Of a DNA stretch of 64,000 nucleotides, positions 52,048 to 62,898 are shown one piece after another. The stretch covers positions 3,214 to 67,213 of the forward strand of contig JAZNCE010000128.1 of the NCBI GenBank assembly GCA_045587385.1, in the 5' to 3' direction. Position 1 is the first letter of the stretch. Each line of letters begins with the position of its first letter. A program made the position numbers and the translations under genes. Source of the stretch: SVQP01 sp045587385 (lineage in GTDB: Bacteria; Bacillota; Clostridia; Oscillospirales; CAG-272). The notes beneath the pieces are model-generated. The model saw only the letters and a program-made list of their open reading frames with translations, was not told the DNA's origin and did not search any database.

Positions 52048-52225
52048 GCACGGCGGAAGCAGTCGTTCCGTCGGAAAAGTGCAGCTCAAGTCGGACTTTG
52101 CGGAACGTCAATCTCATGACGTAAAGCGTGCAAAGACGCCAAACGTTGCATCAGCTTCGTTCGCACCGAGGATATACGCGAGCGAACACGGAAGCGGGAT
52201 CGGTTTATACCGATTCCGTTTTTTT
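52048..52225 (+). ncRNA. Candidate structured non-coding RNA, about 178 nt
   Basis: No plausible protein frame with a ribosome-binding site lies here. Between the promoter at 52013-52041 and a terminator at 52195-52225 there are successive helices: GUUCCG with CGGAAC (52065-52070 / 52101-52106), extended inside by AAAGU with ACUUU; ACGUCA with UGACGU (about 52105-52122); GCGU with ACGC; and GCUUCGUUCGC with GCGAGCGAA...GAAGC (about 52153-52195). It does not show hallmarks I know for tmRNA, RNase P, SRP RNA or common riboswitches. It ends about 200 nt before lon, with lon's own promoter between, so it is probably a free RNA and not a leader. Confidence 0.6.
52195..52225 (+). terminator. Terminator of the putative ncRNA
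   Basis: CGGGATCGGT (52195-52204) pairs with ACCGATTCCG (52209-52218), one G-U pair included, followed by seven T. A second weaker hairpin, GCGCG-attcc-GCGC plus six T, lies at about 52237-52256. Confidence 0.9.
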
Positions 52226-52308
52226 GTGCTTTTTTCGCGCGATTCCGCGCTTTTTTGGGGCTGTTTTTGAAAAAAACTATATAATAATTGTAAATAAACC
52301 TTGAAAGG

Positions 52309-52339
52309 TATAGCATTTTTTTACCTCTTGTGCTATAAT
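52309..52339 (+). promoter_or_regulatory. lon promoter with overlapping inverted repeat
   Basis: TATAAT (52334-52339) follows TGC, an extended -10. An inverted repeat TATAGCA (52309-52315) and TGCTATA (52331-52337) with a 15-nt gap covers the -10 and could be a repressor site. It does not match CIRCE or CtsR operators. The transcript leader is about 75 nt and has AAAGGAAG before ATG 52422. Confidence 0.5.
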
Positions 52340-52421
52340 GCTAAGTTGATATAGTATTATCCCGCCCTCAGGGCGTCTTGTATATATCGCAATACCCTAC
52401 CCCGGAAAGGAAGTTTTACAC

Positions 52422-54865
<2,444 letters not shown>

Positions 54866-54866
<1 letters not shown>

Positions 54867-55480
54867 TGGCTTTTATGACACAGAACGCACAGCTGCAGAT
54901 CAGCGCGGGACTTGCCAAGCAATTCCCCACCAATCCCATTCCGCAGGTTGCCTTTTCGGGTCGCTCCAACGTGGGCAAGAGCTCTTTGCTCAACACCCTG
55001 CTTGGCAGAAAATCGCTTGCGCGCGTTTCCTCCGCACCCGGTAAGACCATCACGGTCAACTTCTACAACGTAGATAAAAAGTTGTTTCTTGTCGACCTGC
55101 CCGGCTACGGCTTTGCAGCCCGCAACCCTGCAGATAAAGAAAAATGGAGCTTGCTGACTGACGGCTACTTTACCAACAATCCCAACGTGGATCTTTTGTG
55201 CCTTGTACTGCAGTTGGTCGATTCCCGCGTAGGGCTGACGCGCGATGACGAAATGATGGTGGATTTTCTCAACCAGAGCGGTATCCCCTACGCCGTCATT
55301 GCCACCAAGGTGGATAAGCTCAACAAGACCGAACGCGAAAAGAATCTGGCAGCCATTGCAAGCCATCCGCTGATCAAGCTCGGCACGCCCGTGATCCCCT
55401 TCTCCTCGCTCAAGGGCGAGGGCAAAAACGAGGTCTGGAAGGTGATCTGCACACACGCAGACCTGCCCACGCCCAACTGA
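54866..55480 (+). CDS. engB: Ribosome biogenesis GTPase EngB (YihA/YsxC)
   Basis: A 204-aa TRAFAC GTPase needed for 50S assembly. G1 is GRSNVGKSS, the switch region APGKTITVNFYNVD follows, G3 is DLPGYGF, G4 is TKVDKL and G5 is PFSSLKGEGK. The first base overlaps the lon stop. It is separated from lysA by a hairpin array. Confidence 0.97.
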
Positions 55481-55487
55481 CGTTGGG

Positions 55488-55616
55488 GTGAAATATTTCG
55501 CTGCGCGAAATGTGAAATGTTTGCCTTTGGCAAACGTGAAATCCGCACTGCGTGCGGGTGAAATATTGCGCCCCCGGCGCAATGTTGTGGAAGAAATTTG
55601 CCTTGGAGCAAATTTC
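55488..55616. repeat. Array of five perfect mini-hairpins separated by GTGAAAT
   Basis: Four exact copies of GTGAAAT (55488, 55512, 55536, 55558) each precede a perfect hairpin: ATTTCGC-tgc-GCGAAAT, GTTTGCC-ttt-GGCAAAC, CCGCAC-tgc-GTGCGG and ATTGCGCC-ccc-GGCGCAAT. A fifth hairpin, GAAATTTGC and GCAAATTTC, follows a degenerate spacer. All four complete units have 3-nt loops, and arm sequences are unrelated. The array lies between engB and lysA and leaves both genes intact. No protein is encoded. Confidence 0.8.
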
Positions 55617-55652
55617 ATTTGATTGAATTTTTCGTTATTTCGAGGTATTACC

Positions 55653-56972
55653 ATGCTTCTCTATCCCCATTTTGATATCAACGATCAAGGACACCTGACC
55701 GTGGGCGGTCTTGACACCGTCGCGCTTGCAAAGCAGTACGGCACGCCCGTCAATCTGCTTGACGAGAACGTCGTGCGCGCGCAGATGCGCCTGTATTTGC
55801 GTTGCGCAAAGCAATACTTTGGCGAGAGCGCGCTGCCGCTGTTTGCATCCAAGGCACTTTGCTGTGCGGAAATTTACCGCATTGCAGCCGAGGAGGGCAT
55901 GGGTATTGACTGCGTTTCCCCCGGTGAACTTTATATTGCGGATCGCGTGGGCTTCCCCGCCTCCCGCATTTATTTCCACGGCAACAACAAGACCGATGCG
56001 GATATTGCGCAGGCGCTTGATATGGGCGTGGGCACTTTCGTGGTGGACAACGTCGAGGAGCTGGAGGCTTTGAACGCGCAATCTCTTGCGCGCGGCATGC
56101 GTGCGCGCATCCTTTTGCGCATCACGCCGGGTATCGATCCCCACACGCACAAGGCAATCTCCACGGGCGGCGTGGACTCCAAGTTCGGCTCTCCCATCAT
56201 GACGGGACAAGCCGAGGCGATCGTTTTGCGTGCGCTTGCCTGCGAAGGCATTGACCTGCAGGGATTTCATTGCCACATCGGCTCGCAGATCTTTGATGCA
56301 GAGCCCTTTATCGAGGCTGCACAGATCATGGTTGCTTTCATGGCGGACATGACGCACAAGCACGATATCCACCTGCATGAGCTCAATCTCGGCGGCGGAC
56401 TTGGCGTGCGCTACACCGCAGAGCAGCCCACGCTTGACGTGGAGGGCACGATCAGAACCATTGCAGAGAGTGTCAAGGTGCTTTGCGCGCAGAACGGCAT
56501 TGAAATGCCCCGCGTGATCCTTGAGCCCGGCAGAAGCATCGTGGCTGCCGCAGGTGCTACGCTCTATACCGTGGGCTCTGTCAAAAAGATCCCCGGCTTT
56601 AAGAATTACGTATCGGTGGACGGCGGCATGCCCGACAACCCCAGATATGCACTGTATGGGTCCCCCTACACCGCGCTGATCGCAAACAAGGCAGACAGAT
56701 GCGCAGATCTGTGCGCGACCGTCGCCGGCAGATGCTGCGAATCGGGTGATCTGCTTGGCGAAAACATGATGCTGCAGACGCCTGTACGCGGTGACATTCT
56801 CGCCATGCTGGTCACGGGTGCATATCAGCACTCCATGGCGTCCAACTACAACAAGATCCCCCGTCCTGCGCTGGTTATGATCAAGGACGGTGTCTCGCGC
56901 GTGGTCGTGCGCCGCGAAACGTTTGAGGATCTGCTGGCTTATGACGTGACCGATCCTGTTTATTCGAGGTGA
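55653..56972 (+). CDS. lysA: Diaminopimelate decarboxylase
   Basis: A 439-aa PLP enzyme that converts meso-diaminopimelate to lysine in the last step of lysine synthesis. The PLP lysine is in LFASKALCC; HCHIGSQIF, LNLGGGLGVRY, EPGRSIVAAAGATLY and CESGDLLGENM are the family signatures. The start is ATG 55653, with CGAGG 7 nt upstream; a TTG 30 nt earlier is less likely. It is followed 4 nt later by an M50 protease gene. Confidence 0.97.
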   Translation: MLLYPHFDINDQGHLTVGGLDTVALAKQYGTPVNLLDENVVRAQMRLYLRCAKQYFGESALPLFASKALCCAEIYRIAAEEGMGIDCVSPGELYIADRVGFPASRIYFHGNNKTDADIAQALDMGVGTFVVDNVEELEALNAQSLARGMRARILLRITPGIDPHTHKAISTGGVDSKFGSPIMTGQAEAIVLRALACEGIDLQGFHCHIGSQIFDAEPFIEAAQIMVAFMADMTHKHDIHLHELNLGGGLGVRYTAEQPTLDVEGTIRTIAESVKVLCAQNGIEMPRVILEPGRSIVAAAGATLYTVGSVKKIPGFKNYVSVDGGMPDNPRYALYGSPYTALIANKADRCADLCATVAGRCCESGDLLGENMMLQTPVRGDILAMLVTGAYQHSMASNYNKIPRPALVMIKDGVSRVVVRRETFEDLLAYDVTDPVYSR

Positions 56973-56976
56973 TAGT

Positions 56977-57708
56977 ATGCTGCTCAATTTATTACAATCG
57001 GGACTGAGTGCAGGCTTTGACAGCATGGATTTCAAGCTGTCATTGGTCTATATTCTGCTTTCTTTACCCATTATCATGTTCGCGCTGTCCGCGCATGAGA
57101 CCGCACACGGTCTTGTGGCGTATTGGATGGGCGACCCCACCGCTAAAAATCTCGGCAGATTGACGCTCAACCCCTTAAAGCACTTAAACCCTATCGGCTT
57201 TCTTTCCATGCTGATCGTGGGCTTTGGTTGGGCAAATCCCGTACCCATCAACACGCGCAACTTCAAAAATCCGCGCGTTGGCATGGCGATCTCGGGTATT
57301 GCGGGTCCTGTCTCCAATTTTTTGATTGCATCCGTCAGCCTGTTGCTCAGCATGCTTTTGCAGTTTATCCTGATTTTATCAGGCGTGCAGCAGCCGCACA
57401 TTCTCATCGAGGTACTGGACATGTTCTTATTCATGAGCACCTACCTCAACCTTGCGCTGGCTGTGTTCAATCTCATCCCCGTCCCTCCCTTTGACGGCTC
57501 TCGCTTTGCCTACGTGCTTCTGCCTACCAAGTGGTATTTCAAGGTCATGGAATACGAAAGAATCACGGGCATTGTGCTGATCGTCATTCTTGTGCTGCTC
57601 TCCCGCATTGGTATCTCTCCCGTCAGCATCGTCGTCGAATTCTTGATGAATCTGATGGGAACACTCTTCGCGCTCCCCTTGAACCTCATTTTAAACGCGA
57701 TTATTTAA
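56977..57708 (+). CDS. M50-family site-2 protease-like membrane protein
   Basis: A 243-aa integral membrane metalloprotease. The zinc motif is HETAH (HExxH) in a first helix, and the second metal ligand is in NLIPVPPFDGSR. It has five to six hydrophobic helices. It resembles the short YwhC-type S2P proteins, which lack a PDZ domain. Its substrate is unknown. It lies directly between lysA and scpA, a frequent clostridial order. Confidence 0.92.
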   Translation: MLLNLLQSGLSAGFDSMDFKLSLVYILLSLPIIMFALSAHETAHGLVAYWMGDPTAKNLGRLTLNPLKHLNPIGFLSMLIVGFGWANPVPINTRNFKNPRVGMAISGIAGPVSNFLIASVSLLLSMLLQFILILSGVQQPHILIEVLDMFLFMSTYLNLALAVFNLIPVPPFDGSRFAYVLLPTKWYFKVMEYERITGIVLIVILVLLSRIGISPVSIVVEFLMNLMGTLFALPLNLILNAII

Positions 57709-57720
57709 CGGCGGTATATT

Positions 57721-58515
57721 ATGGCTGAATTAAAGTATAAAATTGAATCCTTCGACTTTGACGGTCCTTTGGATCTCTTGCTGACCCTGATACAGAAAAA
57801 CAAGGTCAGCATCGAGGATATTCCCATCGCGCTGATCTGCGACCAGTATCTTGCGTACATTTCGCAGGCGCAGAAGCTGGATCTGGAGGTCGCATCCGAA
57901 TTTTTGGTCATGGCAAGCGAGCTGATTCTGATCAAGACCAAGATGCTGCTCCCTCGTGACGAAAAATCCGAGGAAAAGGATCCCCGTGCCGAGCTGGCTG
58001 ACGCGCTGCTCAAATACCAGCAAGCCAAAGAGGGCGCGGCAAAGCTCAAGGTGAGATATGAAAAATACGTGGGACGTATGGTCAAGGATACCGACGAAAT
58101 TTCGATCGACAAGACCTTTGTGGACGACCAGCAGGTCACCTCTCTTTGCGCTGCGGTGCGCCGCATCATTGCCTACAACGAGGCAAACGACGGCAAGGAA
58201 AAGGTAGTCTTCTCCCCCATGATCTCCAAGCCCATCGTGCCCGTTGAGGCAAAAATCGTGGGCATTTTACACCGCATGAAAAAGAAGGAATGGACGCAAA
58301 TGGAGGAGCTGCTCTCCGACTCGGTTTCTCACGCCGACATGATTGCCATTTTCTTGGGCGTGCTGGAGCTTCTCAAGGTGCGCGACATTCTGCTTGACGA
58401 CGAGGACGCCAACGAGCACTCGCTCTATACCTCGGGCGCAAAGCTGCGCATCAATCCCATTCCCGCAGATCAAAGACACCCCCAAAAACAAGACAGTGAG
58501 GTAGCAGAAGTATGA
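57721..58515 (+). CDS. scpA: Segregation and condensation protein A
   Basis: A 264-aa kleisin that bridges the SMC heads. The N-terminal signature IESFDFDGPLDLLLTLIQKN and ASEFLVMASELILIKTKMLLP are conserved, and the C-terminal winged helix has AIFLGVLELLKVRDI. smc itself lies at 36158-39811 in the window. The stop overlaps the scpB start (ATGA at 58512-58515). Confidence 0.97.
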   Translation: MAELKYKIESFDFDGPLDLLLTLIQKNKVSIEDIPIALICDQYLAYISQAQKLDLEVASEFLVMASELILIKTKMLLPRDEKSEEKDPRAELADALLKYQQAKEGAAKLKVRYEKYVGRMVKDTDEISIDKTFVDDQQVTSLCAAVRRIIAYNEANDGKEKVVFSPMISKPIVPVEAKIVGILHRMKKKEWTQMEELLSDSVSHADMIAIFLGVLELLKVRDILLDDEDANEHSLYTSGAKLRINPIPADQRHPQKQDSEVAEV

Positions 58516-59159
58516 CAGAACAGCAAATGCCCACCATTTCCGATATCGGTGAAGCCATTGAAGCGATTCTTTTCGCTGCGGGCTATCCCGTCAAATACGA
58601 AAAGCTTGCAGAGGTGCTCGGGCTTTCCGCGTCCGACGTCCGCCTGTTTTGCGAGCACATGGCAGAGGAATACCCAAAAGCCGGCAGAGGCATTCTGATG
58701 CTTTGCCTGCCCGAGACCTGCCAGCTGACCACCAAGGAGCAATACATGCCCTATATCCGCGAAGCCCTTGGCATCAAGAGAGGCGGTAACCTCTCGGCTT
58801 CCTCGCTGGAGGTGCTTGCCATCGTGGCTTACAACCAGCCCGTCACCCGCGCTTACGTGGATGCGGTGCGCGGTGTGGACTCTTCTTATGCCGTCGGCTC
58901 TCTGCTGGACAAGAACTTGATCGAGGCTTGCGGCAGAATGGACGCTCCCGGCCGCCCCATGCTGTACGTCACCACCGATAAATTTTTGCGCGTATTCGGT
59001 CTGAACTCGCTTTCCGAGCTGCCCGAAACCGAGGCACTCAGCATTGCTGCTGCACAAGCCGAGCAGGTGGAAATGGAGATCGAAGCCCCTGCCGAGGAGG
59101 CTGTGCCCGAGGGCGAATACACCGAGGTCGCAGAGGACGACGAGCGCGCGGAGATCTGA
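58512..59159 (+). CDS. scpB: Segregation and condensation protein B
   Basis: A 215-aa partner of ScpA and SMC with two winged-helix domains: IGEAIEAILFAAGYPVKYEK, then LSASSLEVLAIVAYNQPVTRAYVDAVRGV, which is the family signature, and GRPMLYVTTDKFLRVFGL. An acidic C-terminal tail (about 180-215) is variable. It is translationally coupled to scpA. Confidence 0.97.
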   Translation: MTEQQMPTISDIGEAIEAILFAAGYPVKYEKLAEVLGLSASDVRLFCEHMAEEYPKAGRGILMLCLPETCQLTTKEQYMPYIREALGIKRGGNLSASSLEVLAIVAYNQPVTRAYVDAVRGVDSSYAVGSLLDKNLIEACGRMDAPGRPMLYVTTDKFLRVFGLNSLSELPETEALSIAAAQAEQVEMEIEAPAEEAVPEGEYTEVAEDDERAEI

Positions 59160-59193
59160 TCATCCAACGCAAATTCACGGAAAGGAGGCTGCC

Positions 59194-59979
59194 ATGCCAC
59201 TCGCACTTAAAATCGTGCTGATCGTGATCGCGGCTGTGATCGTGCTTGCACTTGCGCTTGTGCTTGCTCTGCTCGCCCTGCGCATCAAGCTCAAAATCGG
59301 CTATCGTGACACGTTATTTTTCAAGCTGTACATGGGCGGTATTCGGGTAGTCACCATTCCCAAGCCACCCAAAAAGCTGCGCAGACTGCGCACCTATACC
59401 AAGAAAAAAGCCATGCGCGCTGCAAAGAAGCACGCAAGGCACGCCGAGGATTATCTCGAAATGGTGCGTCAGCACGCGCTTTACCGCGCGCTGATGCAAA
59501 AATACGCGCAAAGCAAGGCGCAAAAGAAAAAGCCCGCGCCCTCGGGGGATGCAAAGCCCAAGGAAAAAAAGCCCGAAAGCAAATTGGACGTGGAAGTGCT
59601 TTTGCGCATGATCAGCGAGCTGATCGAAGCCTTTTTCGATGGCACGCGCAAGGGCCTGCACGTACACGTATGCCGCTTGCACGTAGACGTGGTCGGCAAG
59701 GACGCCGCGCAGACCGCGCTGATATGCGGCTCTTTGTGGGCAGCAGTCACCGAATTGCTTGCCGTCATTGACGCACACGCCGTGCTGCGCGTGCGCAAGA
59801 CGGACGTGGACATCCGCCCCGATTACACGGGCGACAAAACCCGCACGGATTTTTCTTTAGTCGTATCCTTCAGCGTATTCCGTACGCTGCACACGCTGCT
59901 CTCTCTCATTCCCGTTGTCCTCAGGCATAAGGACACCCTGATGAAAAAGGCAGCCGTCCCAACACCTGCAAAACAATGA
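59194..59979 (+). CDS. DUF2953-like single-helix membrane protein
   Basis: A 261-aa protein with one N-terminal transmembrane helix (LKIVLIVIAAVIVLALALVL) and a basic, Lys/Ala-rich middle (about 60-115), ending with a conserved-looking block that includes HVHVCRLHVDVVGKDAAQTA and DVDIRPDYTGDKTRTDFSL. These fit DUF2953, a family found with ytfJ in spore-forming Clostridia. The start is ATG 59194 behind AAGGAGG. A spore role is inferred from context. Confidence 0.75.
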   Translation: MPLALKIVLIVIAAVIVLALALVLALLALRIKLKIGYRDTLFFKLYMGGIRVVTIPKPPKKLRRLRTYTKKKAMRAAKKHARHAEDYLEMVRQHALYRALMQKYAQSKAQKKKPAPSGDAKPKEKKPESKLDVEVLLRMISELIEAFFDGTRKGLHVHVCRLHVDVVGKDAAQTALICGSLWAAVTELLAVIDAHAVLRVRKTDVDIRPDYTGDKTRTDFSLVVSFSVFRTLHTLLSLIPVVLRHKDTLMKKAAVPTPAKQ

Positions 59980-60007
59980 TATTTCATATATGAAAGGAAC
60001 TCTACGT

Positions 60008-60460
60008 ATGTCTGAAAACAACAAGATCCAAGAAATCATCAAGGAATCTCTTGAAAACATCCGCTCTATCATTGACGCAAACACCGTTATCGGTACGCCC
60101 ATGGAGACCTCCAACGGCGTCACCATCATTCCCGTGTCCAAAATCGCTATGGGCTTTGCTTCGGGCGGCTTGGACTTTGACGGCAAGAAGGAAGCTTCCG
60201 CCAAGAATTTCGGCGGTGGCGGCGGCACGGGTCTTTCGGTACAGCCCGTCGGCTTTTTGGTGATCTCCCATGAGGGACGCGTTGAGATGATCAACGTCGG
60301 TCAGAAGACTCCCAAGGACACCATCGAGCAGGTGGCTGACCTTCTGGAGCGCACCCCCGATATCGTGTACCGTCTGAAGGTCATCTTCGACAAGTTCAAC
60401 GAAATGAAGAAGGACGGCGAGGCTCAGCCTGCGCTGGAGACCGAGAACAAGGACGAATAA
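60008..60460 (+). CDS. ytfJ: Spore protein YtfJ/GerW family
   Basis: A 150-aa protein of the sporulation family YtfJ (GerW), needed for proper germination in Bacillus. It has SLENIRSIIDANTVIGTPME, GVTIIPVSKIAMGFASGG, a glycine-rich GGGGGTGL and VQPVGFLVISHEGRVEMIN, the family's core. The start is ATG 60008 with AAGGAA upstream; an ATG 18 nt earlier overlaps that site. It sits between DUF2953-like and dacF genes, the expected clostridial order. Confidence 0.95.
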   Translation: MSENNKIQEIIKESLENIRSIIDANTVIGTPMETSNGVTIIPVSKIAMGFASGGLDFDGKKEASAKNFGGGGGTGLSVQPVGFLVISHEGRVEMINVGQKTPKDTIEQVADLLERTPDIVYRLKVIFDKFNEMKKDGEAQPALETENKDE

Positions 60461-60523
60461 GACATACTTCCCCGTAAGGCTTCGTATACTGTAGCATTAC
60501 CAAGCTTTCTATATGGGGGTACT

Positions 60524-61705
60524 ATGCAGAAAAATCCGATCAAAAGCATACTTTGCGCACTGTTGTGCATTGCTTTCTGTGTGCTTGGGTGCACATTGCC
60601 AACGCATGCGCTGGGCACAGAGATCACCGTGCCTGCAACCGTTTGCGCAGGAGCAGCGATACTGATAGAGGCAGAAAGCGGACGCGTGCTGTATGAGCAG
60701 CATGCGCACACCCGCATGCCCATGGCGTCCACGACCAAGATCATGACCGCGCTGGTTGTGCTGGAGCATTGCGATCTGAGCGAGACCGTGTGCGTGGATG
60801 CACGTGCCGTGGGTGTGGAGGGCTCGTCGGTCTACCTGTACGAGGGAGAACGCTTGAGCGTTGAGCAGCTGCTCTTTGCGCTTATGCTGTCCTCTGCCAA
60901 CGACGCTGCCGCCGCGCTTGCCTATCATACCGCGGGCAGCATCGAGGGCTTTGCCGCACTGATGAATCAAAAGGCGAAATCGCTGGGACTGCAAAATACA
61001 CAGTTTGCGAATCCCCACGGACTGGATGCCAAGGGGCACTATACCTCGGCATACGATCTTGCCTGCATTGCATCGCACGCGCTGGAAAACGAGGTTTTTT
61101 TGCGCATCGTATCTACCCCCAAAAAAGTGATCCCCTTGCGTGAGCAGCAAGGGGCGCGCGTGCTGCGCAATCATAACAAGCTGCTCTCTTCCCTGGACGG
61201 CTGCATCGGCGTCAAAACCGGCTTTACCAAGAAAAGCGGTCGGTGCTTGGTCAGTGCCGCAGAGCGCGATGGCGTGCGGCTTGTGTGCGTCACGCTGGAC
61301 TGCCCCGACGACTGGCGCGTACATACAGAGCTGCATGAGGGCGGCTTTGCCGCTTACGAGCGCGTCACGTTGGCAACAGCAAACGGCTTTGCCGCAGCTC
61401 TGCCCGCTGTGGGCGGTGCGCAATCAGAGCTCTATTTGCAGACAAATGCCGACATATCGCTCACCCTGCCGCGGCAGCGCACAGAGATCACCTGCACGAT
61501 CGTCGCACCGCATTTTGTCTACGCCCCGATCGCACCGGGCGAGCAGATCGGCGAGATGATCTGGACAATGGACGGGGAGATCATTGCACGCGCACCGCTC
61601 TGCGCCACGTACGGCGTGGAAAAAAAGCAAATCAAGCGCAAGCCGTTTTCAAGGCTGCGCACACTACTCGATATGATCAAAGGACTGTTATGGAAGAACA
61701 AATAA
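60524..61705 (+). CDS. D-alanyl-D-alanine carboxypeptidase (DacF/DacB type)
   Basis: A 393-aa exported penicillin-binding protein that trims pentapeptide stems. The signal peptide is at about 1-27 (ALLCIAFCVLGCTLPTHA). The active site has MASTTKIM (SxxK), LSSANDAAAAL (SxN) and IGVKTGFTKKSG (KTG). A C-terminal PBP5-type beta domain follows, ending in a basic amphipathic tail that may anchor it. The place next to ytfJ and scpAB suggests a role in spore cortex or vegetative wall; which DacB/DacF subtype is unclear. It overlaps rluB by 16 nt. Confidence 0.93.
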   Translation: MQKNPIKSILCALLCIAFCVLGCTLPTHALGTEITVPATVCAGAAILIEAESGRVLYEQHAHTRMPMASTTKIMTALVVLEHCDLSETVCVDARAVGVEGSSVYLYEGERLSVEQLLFALMLSSANDAAAALAYHTAGSIEGFAALMNQKAKSLGLQNTQFANPHGLDAKGHYTSAYDLACIASHALENEVFLRIVSTPKKVIPLREQQGARVLRNHNKLLSSLDGCIGVKTGFTKKSGRCLVSAAERDGVRLVCVTLDCPDDWRVHTELHEGGFAAYERVTLATANGFAAALPAVGGAQSELYLQTNADISLTLPRQRTEITCTIVAPHFVYAPIAPGEQIGEMIWTMDGEIIARAPLCATYGVEKKQIKRKPFSRLRTLLDMIKGLLWKNK

Positions 61706-62424
61706 GACTTGCAAAATACTTTACCGACTGCGGTGTACTCTCACGCCGCGCGGCTGAAGAAGAAATCAAAAAGGGCCGCGTCAAGGTCAACGGCATCATT
61801 GCCGAATTGGGGCAAAAGATCACCCCCGGTAAGGACGTGGTGGAATACGCGGGCAAAAAAATCACGCCTCCCAAGCAAGCGGGCAAGGTTTACCTGATGC
61901 TCAACAAGCCGCGCGGATTTGTGACCACCATGTCGGACGAAAAGGGGCGTCCTACGGTTGCCGGGCTGACGCGCAGCGCAGGCACGCGCGTCTATCCCGT
62001 GGGCAGACTGGACATGGATTCCTCCGGGCTTTTGCTCATGACCAACGACGGCGAGCTTGCCAATCGCCTGACGCATCCGCGCCACGATATCCCCAAGATC
62101 TATCACGTGTTGGTTGCGGGTCACCCTACCACCGCGCAGATGACGGGTCTGGGAGCACCTGCCGAGCTGGACGGATACTTGACCCAACCCATTCGCGTGC
62201 GCAAGCTTGCCGAGGGCGAGCACGAGACGCTGCTCGAAATGACGCTCTACGAAGGGCGCAATCGCCAGATCCGCCGTATTTGTGAGCTGCAGAACTTACG
62301 CGTCAAGCAGCTGGTGCGCGTTGCCATCGGGGAATTGGAGCTGGGGGACGTGCCCGAAGGCAAGTACGTGCGCCTGAGTGCCGCTCAGGTTGCCTATTTG
62401 AAAGGAGAAAGAGATCATGTTTGA
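61690..62424 (+). CDS. rluB: Pseudouridine synthase RluB/RsuA family
   Basis: A 244-aa enzyme that isomerises a uridine in 23S (or 16S) rRNA. The S4 RNA-binding domain is at about 1-60 (RLAKYFTDCGVLSRRAAEEE). The catalytic Asp is in VGRLDMDSSGLLLMTNDGEL, and GRNRQIRRICEL follows. RluB is the usual Firmicutes name for this context next to scpAB. It overlaps dacF and the next gene by short stretches. Confidence 0.93.
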   Translation: MEEQIRLAKYFTDCGVLSRRAAEEEIKKGRVKVNGIIAELGQKITPGKDVVEYAGKKITPPKQAGKVYLMLNKPRGFVTTMSDEKGRPTVAGLTRSAGTRVYPVGRLDMDSSGLLLMTNDGELANRLTHPRHDIPKIYHVLVAGHPTTAQMTGLGAPAELDGYLTQPIRVRKLAEGEHETLLEMTLYEGRNRQIRRICELQNLRVKQLVRVAIGELELGDVPEGKYVRLSAAQVAYLKGERDHV

Positions 62425-62809
62425 GGTCAAACCCATTCAGGACAAGCCCACGCAAAAAAAGGTTTGCAGCCTTTGCGGTGTGGAATTTTTCCCCGAGGAT
62501 TTTTGCTACAGTGTTTGGGACGAAGGCAAATTTTCGGGCGTTTGTCAATTTAATATTTACGAGGATCACGGTGAGGTACATTCGCTGATCTCCCTGCCCG
62601 ATGCGGATGCTTTTCAAGCCATGTTCACCGCAGGCAGAGCCGCGCTCAACTTTATTGACCTTTGCGACGTGCATCTTGCTTACTATACAGGAGAGGTGCA
62701 GGACGAGGGCTTGATCAAAGCCATCGGTTTTCGCCAAAACGAGCAAGGCAAGTGGGAAATGGATCTGACCGGATTTTTCACCAAGCCCTGCTCCTGCAAG
62801 GGCGAATAA
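62417..62809 (+). CDS. Hypothetical protein with N-terminal zinc knuckle
   Basis: A 130-aa cytosolic protein overlapping rluB by 8 nt. It contains KKVCSLCGVEFFPEDFCYSV and a C-terminal PCSCKG; the Cys pairs could bind zinc. I do not recognise a function. The place after rluB in an operon with tight overlaps suggests a conserved housekeeping role. The frame has normal codon use for the region. Confidence 0.6.
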   Translation: MFEVKPIQDKPTQKKVCSLCGVEFFPEDFCYSVWDEGKFSGVCQFNIYEDHGEVHSLISLPDADAFQAMFTAGRAALNFIDLCDVHLAYYTGEVQDEGLIKAIGFRQNEQGKWEMDLTGFFTKPCSCKGE

Positions 62810-62831
62810 ACGCATTTCCTTAAAAAAACTG

Positions 62832-62860
62832 TTGACAAATAATCGCATTGCATGTAAAAT
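62832..62860 (+). promoter_or_regulatory. Predicted promoter of the final surface-protein gene
   Basis: TTGACA (62832-62837), 17-nt spacer, TAAAAT (62855-62860). Leader of about 33 nt with AAGGAGA before ATG 62899. Confidence 0.82.
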
Positions 62861-62898
62861 ATACGTGTAAACCCATATTACTTACAAGGAGAAAAGTT

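Noticed and set aside
52046..52270. 74-codon plus-strand frame in the ncRNA region
   Set aside because: No ribosome-binding site, it starts at the predicted transcript 5' end and runs through the terminator, and its composition is unlike the neighbouring proteins.
52226..52421. CIRCE or CtsR operator before lon
   Set aside because: Neither TTAGCACTC-N9-GAGTGCTAA nor tandem AGTCAAA heptads are present; only an unrelated inverted repeat is visible.
55488..55616. CRISPR array
   Set aside because: The repeated unit is only 7 nt and the intervening parts are perfect palindromes of about 15-19 nt; there are no cas genes.
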